Positions 34,175-43,176 of a stretch of DNA of 64,000 nucleotides are shown here, piece by piece. Origin of the DNA: Chryseosolibacter sp964532595 (GTDB taxonomy: Bacteria; Bacteroidota; Bacteroidia; Cytophagales; Cyclobacteriaceae); assembly GCA_964532595.1 (NCBI GenBank), contig CAZHIQ010000001.1, positions 186,001 through 250,000 of the forward strand, in the 5' to 3' direction. The notes beneath the pieces are model-generated. The model saw only the letters and a program-made list of their open reading frames with translations. It made no database searches and was not told the origin of the DNA. The position numbers and the translations under genes were made by a program. The stretch's first letter is position 1; the number at the start of each line of letters is the position of its first letter.

Positions 34175-37100
34175 TTATGCCTGCTGCTTCTCCTTGTTTC
34201 TCACCTTGGCCAGGTAGAAAATGTTGGGACGCGTATTGATTTCTTCAAGAACCGTATAAGCACGGACGTTGTCAGATTCCTTATCGTTTACGTAAGGTCT
34301 CTCAGGATGCAAAGGCCGCAGTTTCAACAGCTTGTTGATACGGCTTTCCGAATCGTTCATGTCTCCGAAGACAATCGCGCCTGTTGAACAAGCCGCAGCA
34401 CAAGCTGTTACTACTTCACCATCGCGAACCTTCCGCTTTTCTTTACGGGCATTGAGCTTACCCGCCTGGATGCGTTGCACGCAGAAAGAGCATTTCTCCA
34501 TGACACCGCGTGAACGAACGGTGACGTCGGGGTTGAGCACCATCTTGCCAAGATCGGTGTTCATCGCAGGGTTGGCGTTAGCAAACTGCTTGTTGTCGTG
34601 ATACTTGAACCAGTTGAAGCGGCGTACTTTGTACGGGCAGTTATTCGCGCAATAGCGCGTACCGATACAACGGTTGTAAGTCATCTGGTTAAGCCCCTCG
34701 GAACTATGGGTTGTCGCAGCCACGGGACATACTGTTTCGCAAGGAGCGTTGTTACAGTGCTGACACAGCATTGGCTGGAATACAACCTCGGGATTCTCGG
34801 CGGCATGTTCCACACCCGACCAATCGTCAGCCGGCGCATCGCTGCTGTAGTAGCGGTCGATACGCAGCCAGGTCATCTCGCGACGGTTAATGACTTCCTC
34901 CCTTCCTACCAGGGCCACGTTGTTTTCAACGTTACAAGCCACCACGCAGGCGCCACAACCGATACAACTGTTCAAGTCGATGGCCATTCCCCAGTGGTGT
35001 CCTTTATAATCGTGATCTTTCCAAAGCGTAAGCTTCTCAGGATCGATCTTGTGATCTTCACTCTTCCACGTAGCGATCTTCGGGTTGTACTTCTCCTTCT
35101 CGAAAGTACCGTCAACGAAATCAGCGAGCGTAGTCTCCTGAATCACAGACTGACGTCCCATGTGGGTGTTCTGTGTCTGGGTCTGGGCAAGCTGATAATC
35201 CTCGTCGTAGTGAATTTCGAATTTAACATCGGTAGAGACGTAGTTCAGTGAACCATTCACCATACCGACCAAAGGATAGGCATTCGCTCCGATACCATCG
35301 GCGACCTTACCAGCCTTCGTACGACCGTATCCAAGCGGAATACCCAGCGTACCCTGCGGCTGGCCCGGTTGAACCATAACCGGAAGTTTTACCGTCTTGC
35401 CGTTGACCGTGATGGAAGCAAACTTGGTATGACTCTCATCAAACTTGATGTTTGCCGCATCTTTTACGGATACAGTCACATAATTATCCCACACTACCTT
35501 GGTAATGGGGTCATGGAGCTCCTGAAGCAGGGGGTTATTCGCCTGCGACCCGTCTCCTACTGTCCCGTTCGCATAAACGACGAGCTCAAATTCACCTGCC
35601 TTGTAATTGTTGGCGATAGCGCTGGCAGCTGCGCCCGGGTTTCCATTGAAGGTCACCGATGCACCTCCCTGAACCGGGAGCTCATAGACGCCATCATAGA
35701 GGCATTTATCCCAGAACGTCTGGAAATCGCCCTGGCCGCTGAAGAAGCGCTGACGCCAGCTCGATTTAAGGAATTCAAAGTAGTCCGTATTTTCTTCACC
35801 GGCCCAGACAAGGAAGCTCTCCTGCGCTGCGCGCGTCCTGAAGATCGGTGTGATCGCCGGTTGCGTGAGACTGAAGTGATTCAGTTTGGGTTCCGCGTCG
35901 TTCCAGCTCTCAAGATAGTGGTGATCGGGCGCCGCAAACTGACAAAGCGCTCCGGTCTCTTCCTCTTTGTAGCCTGTATGAACTGAAAGTGCTACGTTCT
36001 TCAACGCGTCGGCCAGTTCGGCGCCGCGCGGATGATCGTATACCGGGTTACAATTGTAGAAAATGACGGCACCAATGCGGTTACCAGCCACATCGCTGAT
36101 GAACGAATTCATTGCCTCGTCATCACCCTGGCGATAGTTCACGGGAAGGTTCGGCAGAATGGTCGTACCATAGTTGCCGAGCATATCGTTAATGGCGTTT
36201 ACAAGCACCTGGACTGCACGGTCGTTTGAGCCGGCGACGACGAGTGACTTGCCGCGATTCTGCCAAAGATTTTCAGCAGCGCGGTCGAGATGAGGTTTCT
36301 CAACACCACCGCTAACCGTGGGACGACCTGCCTTACGGGCAATCAGGTTGTACAGTTGGACCACCACAGCACCTTCTTCCGACGGTTTGATCGGCGTCCG
36401 GTAATCAGCGTTCGCTCCTGTAATAGACATCAGCGACTCAAACTGGAAGTGGCGTGACATCTCTTTCTTGTCTTCCCGAATCTCACGGCTCGCCGCGTAT
36501 CCGACCTTGTTCTCGATATGGGCACCCCAGCTTCCAAGGAAGTCAGCCGAAATGCTCACGATCGTAGCCGCCTTGCTGAAGTCGTAGGTCGGGATAATTG
36601 CCTGACCGAAAGATTCCTCATTGGCTTTAAGCATGCCATAATGGGAAATCCGGTCGTATTGAATATGGCGTGTTGTGGGATATTTAGCGATAAACCGCTG
36701 AATAGTGGCCTTCGTACTCGGGCTGAGTACCGTGTTGCTGACGATGCGGATCTGGCCACCCGCAGCTGCCACTTCATTAAGTTTTGCGATAACCTGCTGA
36801 TCGAGTGTCTCCCAGTCAGTGCGCTGGCCATTGGCCAGTGGACCGCGGAGGCGATCGTTATCATATAAAGAAAGGACGGAAGCCTCTACCTGAGCGCTCG
36901 TCCCTCCTTTAGTGACTGACGAAAGTGCGTTGCCGTCTACTTTGATCGGGCGACCTTCGCGGGTCTTTACAACAATACTACAGTAGTCGCCTCCGTTAAC
37001 ATACGTAGAAGCATAGTAATTGGGTATGCTGGCTTCGTAGTCGTCGGGTTTGTTGACAAACGGAATGGCGTGGCGCACCGGAGCCTCGCATGCCGCCAGG

Positions 37101-37267
37101 GAAACGGCTGAGACACCGAAGCCCATCATCTTCAAAAAGTCTCTACGGGAATGTCCCAGATCTTCTTCCGGACCGGGCTGGGCGAATTCTTCATTGGCAT
37201 TCTTCACAAACGAAGTGCTGTTAGTGAGCTGCCCGAGGCCTTTCCAGTATATTTTCTTAGATTCCAT
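34175..37267 (-). CDS. actB: Alternative complex III subunit ActB, Tat-exported iron-sulfur protein
   Basis: A 1030-residue periplasmic iron-sulfur subunit. A Tat signal (SRRDFLKMMG, Arg41-42) followed by 'SLAAC' (Cys60) indicates a Tat-exported lipoprotein. The N-terminal 700 residues match the molybdopterin-oxidoreductase fold but, as in other ActB proteins, show no cofactor motif. The C-terminal part has four cysteine clusters: 'SCIGCGACVVACNVEN', 'MLCQHCNNAPCETVCPV', 'RCIGTRYCANNCPYKVRRF' and 'CSFCVQRI' with 'ACAAACSTGAI'. These hold the Fe-S relay from quinol to the haems of ActA. Confidence 0.95.
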   Translation of the reverse strand: MESKKIYWKGLGQLTNSTSFVKNANEEFAQPGPEEDLGHSRRDFLKMMGFGVSAVSLAACEAPVRHAIPFVNKPDDYEASIPNYYASTYVNGGDYCSIVVKTREGRPIKVDGNALSSVTKGGTSAQVEASVLSLYDNDRLRGPLANGQRTDWETLDQQVIAKLNEVAAAGGQIRIVSNTVLSPSTKATIQRFIAKYPTTRHIQYDRISHYGMLKANEESFGQAIIPTYDFSKAATIVSISADFLGSWGAHIENKVGYAASREIREDKKEMSRHFQFESLMSITGANADYRTPIKPSEEGAVVVQLYNLIARKAGRPTVSGGVEKPHLDRAAENLWQNRGKSLVVAGSNDRAVQVLVNAINDMLGNYGTTILPNLPVNYRQGDDEAMNSFISDVAGNRIGAVIFYNCNPVYDHPRGAELADALKNVALSVHTGYKEEETGALCQFAAPDHHYLESWNDAEPKLNHFSLTQPAITPIFRTRAAQESFLVWAGEENTDYFEFLKSSWRQRFFSGQGDFQTFWDKCLYDGVYELPVQGGASVTFNGNPGAAASAIANNYKAGEFELVVYANGTVGDGSQANNPLLQELHDPITKVVWDNYVTVSVKDAANIKFDESHTKFASITVNGKTVKLPVMVQPGQPQGTLGIPLGYGRTKAGKVADGIGANAYPLVGMVNGSLNYVSTDVKFEIHYDEDYQLAQTQTQNTHMGRQSVIQETTLADFVDGTFEKEKYNPKIATWKSEDHKIDPEKLTLWKDHDYKGHHWGMAIDLNSCIGCGACVVACNVENNVALVGREEVINRREMTWLRIDRYYSSDAPADDWSGVEHAAENPEVVFQPMLCQHCNNAPCETVCPVAATTHSSEGLNQMTYNRCIGTRYCANNCPYKVRRFNWFKYHDNKQFANANPAMNTDLGKMVLNPDVTVRSRGVMEKCSFCVQRIQAGKLNARKEKRKVRDGEVVTACAAACSTGAIVFGDMNDSESRINKLLKLRPLHPERPYVNDKESDNVRAYTVLEEINTRPNIFYLAKVRNKEKQQA

Positions 37268-37346
37268 ATCTCGTTTTATCGCGACTTATAGCTTGTCTTT
37301 GTATTGCTTTTCGACCGGCCTTCAGACAGCCGGAGACTCTATCATA

Positions 37347-38573
37347 TTAATAGTGACACTTCGAACACTCGAGACCACCAATGTCTTCAACCGTCATGCT
37401 ACCCTCGTGCAACTCGAGAAGTTTGTCGTAATAGGCATTGCCCCGTGCATTGACGTCGGTCTTCCGGTGGCAGTCGATACACCAGCCCATAGTCAGCAGA
37501 GAGTGCTGGCGAACAACTTCCATCTCTTTAATGGGACCGTGACAGGTTTCGCACTCAATGCCCCCTACAACAACGTGCTGGGAGTGGTTGAAGTAGGCCA
37601 TGTCGGGGAGGTTGTGGACACGTACCCACTCGATAGGTTTGTTCTCATTGTAAGCGCGAATGATTTTCGCAATTTCAGCTTCGCCGGTGAGTGTTCCAGA
37701 CTTGATCTGGTTGTGGCAGTTCATACAAACGTTCACCGAAGGGATGGTAGCATTTTTGCCCTTGGTAACGCCTGTGTGACAATACTCGCAATCAATCTCG
37801 TATTCTCCGGCATGAACCTTATGCGAGAACGCAATAGGCTGACGGGGAGCGTATCCCTGCTGAATTCCCACGGAGTAGAGGGCATTCACCACCGCTTTGA
37901 ATGCCAGCGCCGAAACAATCAGCGTAACAGCGAAAATAAATCCGCGGCTACGGGTTACAGTACCCCAGGTAATGGGTGAATGAACGACTTCCCGCTCCTC
38001 TTCTGTGAGCTCTTTTTGATCAAGGAACCGCTTAACTGCAGAAAGGAGGAAAAGAAGAATGACAACCAGAAGTACCAGGATGACAATCATCCCGATAAGG
38101 ATCAGATTCAGGTACTGCGGAGCACCACCATCGCCGCCGGCTACTGCCTGACCCGCCTGTTGCCCTCCATCGTCTTTCGGTTTCGAGGCCTCGGCCTTGA
38201 TATAACCAACGATGTTCATGACATCGTCACTCGATAACGAAGTGAACGGTGTCATCACAACCTTGTTGTACTCGTTAAATAGATTTACCGCATAAGGCTC
38301 ACCACTGGCGATCACCGCCGATGAGTTGCGGACAAAATCTACAATCCACTGAAGTGAAGGGGCTCGTTCGTCAACACCAGCGAGCGGGGGCCCTATCAAT
38401 CTCTCTGATACACGGTGACAAGTCCTGCAATTAGTATCAAACAGTTGTTTACCTGCCGCAATGGAGGCGTCATCTGTCGGAACTTCCTGGGAAAATGATG
38501 TGAAACTGGAAAATGCGAGGACTACTGATAGAAAGAGAGACTTGAGCGCGGAGCGGTGAGTTTTTATAGTCAT
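37347..38573 (-). CDS. actA: Alternative complex III subunit ActA with extra N-terminal monohaem domain
   Basis: A 408-residue multihaem cytochrome c with a signal peptide (ending SFSQ, near 29). Residues 30-130 form a small cytochrome c domain with CRTCH (49-53) and a likely Met ligand in 'VVMTPF' (107). Two membrane segments follow (154-178 and 211-233), then the pentahaem domain: CEYCH 262-266, CMNCH 283-287, CETCH 341-345, CIDCH 365-369, CSKCH 403-407, just before the C-terminus. Basic ActA has five haems; the sixth is a fused domain. It is the first gene of the supercluster, with a strong Bacteroidota promoter upstream. Confidence 0.93.
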   Translation of the reverse strand: MTIKTHRSALKSLFLSVVLAFSSFTSFSQEVPTDDASIAAGKQLFDTNCRTCHRVSERLIGPPLAGVDERAPSLQWIVDFVRNSSAVIASGEPYAVNLFNEYNKVVMTPFTSLSSDDVMNIVGYIKAEASKPKDDGGQQAGQAVAGGDGGAPQYLNLILIGMIVILVLLVVILLFLLSAVKRFLDQKELTEEEREVVHSPITWGTVTRSRGFIFAVTLIVSALAFKAVVNALYSVGIQQGYAPRQPIAFSHKVHAGEYEIDCEYCHTGVTKGKNATIPSVNVCMNCHNQIKSGTLTGEAEIAKIIRAYNENKPIEWVRVHNLPDMAYFNHSQHVVVGGIECETCHGPIKEMEVVRQHSLLTMGWCIDCHRKTDVNARGNAYYDKLLELHEGSMTVEDIGGLECSKCHY

Positions 38574-38607
38574 GTCAAGTTAGTGTCCGTTTCCAAAACA
38601 GGTCGCA

Positions 38608-38638
38608 CAAATCTACTATTGGAATGCATTTTTTCAAA
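38608..38638 (-). promoter_or_regulatory. Promoter of the ACIII-oxidase operon
   Basis: Read on the minus strand: TTTG at 38638-38635, a 19-bp spacer, and TAGATTTG at 38615-38608. This is a perfect fit to the Bacteroidota sigma-factor consensus TTTG/TTG-N17-23-TAnnTTTG. Transcription would begin near 38601, giving a leader of about 28 bases before the actA ATG at 38573. Confidence 0.75.
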
Positions 38639-38649
38639 TTTATTTGAAA
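38632..38649. repeat. Perfect inverted repeat over the actA -33 element
   Basis: TTTCAAAT (38632-38639), TT, ATTTGAAA (38642-38649): an 8+8 bp perfect inverted repeat that overlaps the -33 TTTG of the actA promoter, so a bound protein could control the operon. It may equally be chance in an AT-rich stretch. Confidence 0.45.
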
Positions 38650-38880
38650 TGCAGGCTGTTTTTTGTGCTACGTAAACAGGCATACATTACCTGTCACATT
38701 TCGGGGGCGAAAGTAATGACCAAAGGAATATGAAGCGGCTCTTAATCGTAATTTAGAAACGTTTTAAATAGCAGCCGGCATCTGCTGAAAGGGGCTTAAA
38801 GGCAGTTTTTGCTTCCTTGTTTTAACACACCGACCACCCCTACAGGGTCTAACCGCTTCATATACAATGGAGAAATGCCT

Positions 38881-39249
38881 CTATCGCTTTTTCTTCTTTT
38901 TGAGGTTTTCGCTGACGCGAAAGTTTACAATGCGGGTAATGAGTGATTCGGGCAGGGGCTTGTCTATCGGAAATTGCAGGGTACCCTTTCCTGAACGGTA
39001 TGGCGCTGCCTCCGCATCAAAGGCATCGACGCCTTCAGGCATCGGATAAAACCCAACGTGTGAGGTATGCGCAGCAAAGTGAACGAGGTTGCCATTTAGT
39101 TTGAAGGTAGGCATTCCGTAGCTGATGGTCTCCTCCGCCTCGGGCGCGGCCGCGCGAATAATGCTCCGCATTTCCGTGAGCCTGGCCCGTACGGCATCCG
39201 GAAAGTCATTAATATAGGCGTCAACATTTTCCGCTTTGGGAGTTTTCAT
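38881..39249 (-). CDS. DUF1801 (YdhG/YjbR-like) small protein
   Basis: A 122-residue DUF1801 protein from the ATG at 39249; a reading from 39270 adds only seven residues without support. 'YINDFPDAVRARLTEMRSII', 'AEETISYGMPTFKLNGNLVHFAAHTSHVGFYPMP' and 'GKGTLQFPIDKPLPESLI' are the family signature. The C-terminus is Lys-rich (KKKKKR). The fold is known for the family; the cellular role is not settled (an iron-chaperone-like role has been proposed for some relatives). It is divergent from the next gene. Confidence 0.88.
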   Translation of the reverse strand: MKTPKAENVDAYINDFPDAVRARLTEMRSIIRAAAPEAEETISYGMPTFKLNGNLVHFAAHTSHVGFYPMPEGVDAFDAEAAPYRSGKGTLQFPIDKPLPESLITRIVNFRVSENLKKKKKR

Positions 39250-39357
39250 AAATACAAAAATTGCAATCAACGCACGCCCGACGTGGCTGATACAGCCAAT
39301 TTAGCACTATTCCGGGCATCCGCAATCGAGCTCTCCTGCCCGGGGCACCCCTCCCGG

Positions 39358-39378
39358 AATTCCACCATATATGGAATT
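39358..39378. repeat. Short inverted repeat upstream of the serine hydrolase gene
   Basis: AATTCCA (39358-39364) and TGGAATT (39372-39378) form a 7-bp perfect inverted repeat with a 7-base spacer, 40 bp before the hydrolase ATG. A third copy of CGGAATT lies near 39395. It could be an operator; there is no other support. Confidence 0.25.
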
Positions 39379-39417
39379 TCGGACCGCGCCGCTCCGGAAT
39401 TCGCTATCTTGCCCCCA

Positions 39418-40914
39418 ATGAAGTCGTTAGTAGTCATCCTCTTATTGAGTTTGTATTCCTTCGCGTCTATCGCGCAGGAAACAGGCCTGCCAGTGCCTGA
39501 AAACGACACGCTGCGCGACGCGACTACACAACCGCCCGAATCGGTGCCCACACTCGAGGAGCAACTGAAAGACGCTCTGGCATACGTCGATGTCTGGCTG
39601 GAGGCCCAGCAGGCCTATGATGCGCTGCCCGGGATTTCCGTCGGGATTGTGAAAGATCAGGACCTGATATGGAGTAAGGGTTACGGCTACGCCGATATAA
39701 AGAAGAAAATCCCGGCAACCCCTGAGACGGTGTACAGCATCTGCTCCATCACCAAGCTGTTTACCTCCATTGCCATCATGCAGCTTTACGAGCTGGGCAA
39801 GCTTCGTCTTGACGACTCGCTGTCAACTCACCTTCCTGACATCACCATTCAGCAACAATTCAGTGACAGCGAGCCCATCACCCTCCGGAGCCTGCTGACG
39901 CACTCTTCCGGATTGCCGCGCGAAGCTGATTTCCCCTATTGGACCGGCCCTCAGTTCAAATTTCCCACGCACGAGGAGTTCCTGGAAAAACTCCCTTCGC
40001 AGCAAACTCAATATCCAGCCTCCCGGTATTTCCAGTACAGCAACCTCGGCATGGCGTTGCTGGGCGAAGTCATCGAAAAAGTCTCAGGCTTGCCTTACGA
40101 CGAATACATCGAGGAGAATATTCTCAAACCCCTCCGCCTCAACAACACGACCTCCACCATTCCACCCGAATTGCTGGGAACCCGGCTGGCTACCGGTTAT
40201 TCATCGCTCAACCGTCAGGGAGAACGGGAGGTGGTGCCTTTTTACAACGCCCGGGCGATCACGGCAGCCGCAGGCTATTCGTCGACGGTCGAAGACCTGG
40301 CGCGTTTTGCTTCCTGGCAGTTCCGACTGTTAGCCAATGGCGGAAAAGAAATTATCCGCGCGTCTACGTTGCGGGAAATGCAGAGGGTCCACTGGGTAGA
40401 TCCCGATTTCAAAGCTCATTGGGGCCTGGGGTTCACCGTGTTTAACCACGGAGGCGCGAAACTGACCGGACATTGGGGCGCCTGCCCCGGCTATCGTACG
40501 CTGCTTCTGCTCGATCCTGAGGAAAAGCTCGGCATCATCGTCATGATCAACGCAATGGAAAACCCCTGGCGCTACGCACAGCAAATCCGCCAAATCGTTC
40601 TCAAAGGGTTGAAGGAAAAGAGCGCCGACCCGGCTACCGTAGATCTTATCCCCTACACCGGGCTTTACAACGCGCAACCCTGGCATGGCGAACGCAGGGT
40701 GGTGCCGTGGTACGGACACCTCGCCGTCCTTGACCTCCCCACCGCTAGCCCGCTGGAGGACATGGATTTGCTGCAACATACCGACAATGATACATTTCGG
40801 CGAATCCGCAGAGATCAGACGCTTGGAGAAGAAGTGCGGTTTGAACGTGATCCAAAAACCGGCAAGGTTATCCGAATGTGGACCAACAGCAATTACGCTG
40901 CACGAGTGAAATAA
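39418..40914 (+). CDS. Secreted serine hydrolase, beta-lactamase/DD-peptidase family
   Basis: A 498-residue protein with a signal peptide (MKSLVVILLLSLYSFASIAQ). I chose the ATG at 39418 because it opens that signal; the upstream open frame to 39283 has no features. The class C beta-lactamase/AmpH-like fold shows SxxK as 'SICSITKLF', YxN as 'YSNLGMALLGEVIE', and the third motif as 'HWGACPGYRTLLLLD' (His-x-Gly type). A C-terminal extension of about 90 residues ('DLIPYTGLYNAQPWHGERRVVPWYGHLAVLDLP') resembles the lipocalin-like domain found in many such hydrolases. The substrate is unknown: peptidoglycan, ester or D-peptide. Confidence 0.85.
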   Translation: MKSLVVILLLSLYSFASIAQETGLPVPENDTLRDATTQPPESVPTLEEQLKDALAYVDVWLEAQQAYDALPGISVGIVKDQDLIWSKGYGYADIKKKIPATPETVYSICSITKLFTSIAIMQLYELGKLRLDDSLSTHLPDITIQQQFSDSEPITLRSLLTHSSGLPREADFPYWTGPQFKFPTHEEFLEKLPSQQTQYPASRYFQYSNLGMALLGEVIEKVSGLPYDEYIEENILKPLRLNNTTSTIPPELLGTRLATGYSSLNRQGEREVVPFYNARAITAAAGYSSTVEDLARFASWQFRLLANGGKEIIRASTLREMQRVHWVDPDFKAHWGLGFTVFNHGGAKLTGHWGACPGYRTLLLLDPEEKLGIIVMINAMENPWRYAQQIRQIVLKGLKEKSADPATVDLIPYTGLYNAQPWHGERRVVPWYGHLAVLDLPTASPLEDMDLLQHTDNDTFRRIRRDQTLGEEVRFERDPKTGKVIRMWTNSNYAARVK

Positions 40915-40950
40915 ACAGACGGAAATCCGTCAAAGACCTAAACCCTGTTT

Positions 40951-43176
40951 ATGCGCTTACTGGTTAAGTGTACGTTTGTGATTCCCGTTATTCTGGCTGC
41001 GTTTTGCCATCGCGCGATTGGCCAGGATCTCTCTACAGGGGTCGTGATCCGTGACGAAAGGCACTACAGCAACGCTCTGGGAGAACCGAGAAACTACAGG
41101 ATCTTTTTACCCCCTGACTACGACCTCGATGACACGCGTCGGTATCCCGTAATCTATTTCATGCATGGCTGGTCGCAGCGTTATTTCGGCAGTATCAATC
41201 CCAACGGCGATGTCGACAACGACAGCATCGCAAGCTTTGTCTCCCGGCACGATGTAATCGTGGTCAAGCCTGATGGCTACAACCGACGCCCCATAGAACC
41301 CTACAACCGGCGTCCGTATAATGTCGGTCCGGTAGAGACGTTCAGACAGTTCCCCGAGTACTTTCCCGAACTAATCCACCATATCGACAGGGAGTATAGA
41401 ACCATTGCCGACCGTCAACACCGCGCCGTGTCCGGTCTGTCAATGGGTGGGTTCATGACGATGTGGCTAAGTGGAAAATATCCGCATCTGGTGAGCGCCG
41501 CCGGAAACTTCTGCGGCTCACCTGAGTTCGTCGTTGGCCCACGCGACTTTCCGGTCGAATACCGCCATCTTGATATGTACAACAACTACGGCGGCGTAAA
41601 TGTCAGGCTGCATTATGGCGATAAGGACTTCATCCGCGACTATCACCGCGACATGAACGCTGTGTGGACCCAGGTTATCGACAACTATTCCTACAAGATC
41701 TTTGACGATGGCCATTCATCGTGCGGCCTGGCGGAAATGTTCTCGTTTTTTCTCGAGACTTTCCGCAATCCGGTTCCGCTCCCCGATCAATGGAGCCACA
41801 CCGATGTCTATCCCCGCTTCAGCGTATGGGATTACGAAGTTTCGACCGACCGCACAGTAGAAGGATTCACCTCCCTGGAAAACGTCGATGTCAAAGGCTT
41901 TCGAATAGGTGTGCGGGAATTCCTGCCCGACGGACGTGAACTGGCGTTCGTAAACGTGACCGTCACCACCCCCCCATTCTACGAGAAGAACCAATCCTAT
42001 GAGATCGTTGATCACGAACTTTCCTCTGGACGTACAACGCGACGGTCAATTCGCAGCGACGCCGAGGGACGGCTGGTGATCCACACCGGTGGTGCTGTTC
42101 GCGAGATCGGAATCAACCGCGATGCGCGTAGGCCGAACGTAGCCCTCACCGCCTTTCACGTCAAGGGTGCACCCTGGGCGACACACAAGAAGGATGTGGG
42201 TATCGTTCTTCGAATTGTTAACAAAGGAGACGGAACAGCGCGAAACGTCACTGCGCGTATTACTCCCGTTCGCTCAACGTCAAAAGTTATCGACGGCAAC
42301 CTTTCCTTCGGCACTGTGGGTGCTGGCGAAGACGCAACCTCCAAAAAGCCGTTCACATTCCGTGTCGACGTTGACACATTGGTAATCGCCCGGTTCAAGG
42401 CGACATTCCAGGACGCCGACAAAAACACTTGGACACAGTATCTTGACATCCCGCTTACGCCAACGGTGCCTGAACTGAAACGCTTTGTGATTGCCGATGG
42501 GCGACAACTTGCTGTTGCTACTTCCGGCAACCGGATCGACACACTGGTGCTCGGACATGGCAACGGCGACGGGATTCCCAACCCGGGCGAATTGATTGTC
42601 ATTCTCGCTGAAGAAGACGGCACGCTGCGAAGAACCGATCTGACGTTTTCCGACCCATACCTCAATCCCTTTGGCATTAACGAACGATTTTCCGACAGCT
42701 GGACACCGTTTGACCACGTCGGCGCGTCAGCAAAGTATGACGCGCCTCTTATTTCGTCTGATTGTCCCGCAAACCACACCCTCAACTTTATAGCGGAGTA
42801 CTGGATACCTGAATATCCGTTGCATCACATCCGGCGCGGACTTGTCAGTATCAAGGTCAGCGGGAGGGACGCCACTCCCCCTAAAATCAAGAGAATCCAC
42901 GCGACGGGTGATAACGTCCTGCAGGTAACCGTGATTGACGGCGCCCCTGTCACTACGGTGAAAGCAACGCTCGTCGATGAGAAGGACCCAAACCGGGTGG
43001 TTACTGTAACCCTTGAGGATAAGGGCACTAACGGCGACCGGGTGGCCAGTGATCTGGTCTTTAGTCAAACCATCCCTGATCAGGTATTTGGTGTCTTCAA
43101 GGTATCCGTAGAGGCCTATGATACCTTTGGAAACCGTGGATTCGCAGAATCCAACCAGACTTTTGTCTTTCACTAA
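40951..43176 (+). CDS. Secreted esterase (PF00756-like) with C-terminal beta domains
   Basis: A 741-residue secreted protein (signal peptide ending AIGQ near 25). The first 300 residues are an alpha/beta hydrolase of the esterase D/feruloyl-esterase type: 'YRIFLPPDYDLDDTRRYPVIYFMHGW', nucleophile 'VSGLSMGGFM' (Ser near 164), and 'FDDGHSSC' for the His. The remaining 430 residues form several Ig-like beta domains, the last resembling a calcium/adhesion-type strand set ('VTVIDGAPVTTVKATLVDEKD'). An esterase acting on decorated polysaccharides is plausible. It opens a run of four + strand genes: its stop overlaps the next start (TAATG). Confidence 0.8.
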   Translation: MRLLVKCTFVIPVILAAFCHRAIGQDLSTGVVIRDERHYSNALGEPRNYRIFLPPDYDLDDTRRYPVIYFMHGWSQRYFGSINPNGDVDNDSIASFVSRHDVIVVKPDGYNRRPIEPYNRRPYNVGPVETFRQFPEYFPELIHHIDREYRTIADRQHRAVSGLSMGGFMTMWLSGKYPHLVSAAGNFCGSPEFVVGPRDFPVEYRHLDMYNNYGGVNVRLHYGDKDFIRDYHRDMNAVWTQVIDNYSYKIFDDGHSSCGLAEMFSFFLETFRNPVPLPDQWSHTDVYPRFSVWDYEVSTDRTVEGFTSLENVDVKGFRIGVREFLPDGRELAFVNVTVTTPPFYEKNQSYEIVDHELSSGRTTRRSIRSDAEGRLVIHTGGAVREIGINRDARRPNVALTAFHVKGAPWATHKKDVGIVLRIVNKGDGTARNVTARITPVRSTSKVIDGNLSFGTVGAGEDATSKKPFTFRVDVDTLVIARFKATFQDADKNTWTQYLDIPLTPTVPELKRFVIADGRQLAVATSGNRIDTLVLGHGNGDGIPNPGELIVILAEEDGTLRRTDLTFSDPYLNPFGINERFSDSWTPFDHVGASAKYDAPLISSDCPANHTLNFIAEYWIPEYPLHHIRRGLVSIKVSGRDATPPKIKRIHATGDNVLQVTVIDGAPVTTVKATLVDEKDPNRVVTVTLEDKGTNGDRVASDLVFSQTIPDQVFGVFKVSVEAYDTFGNRGFAESNQTFVFH

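Larger units (their letters stand above)
38574..38880. other. Intergenic region upstream of actA
   Basis: A 307-bp AT-richer gap without a credible gene, between actA and the DUF1801 gene, both on the minus strand. It holds the actA promoter and an inverted repeat overlapping the -33 element (both listed separately). The remainder, about 38655-38880, shows no further clear structure. Confidence 0.7.

Noticed and set aside
39283..39417. N-terminal extension of the serine hydrolase
   Set aside because: The signal peptide begins at the ATG 39418; the upstream codons overlap the likely promoter and are not conserved-looking.
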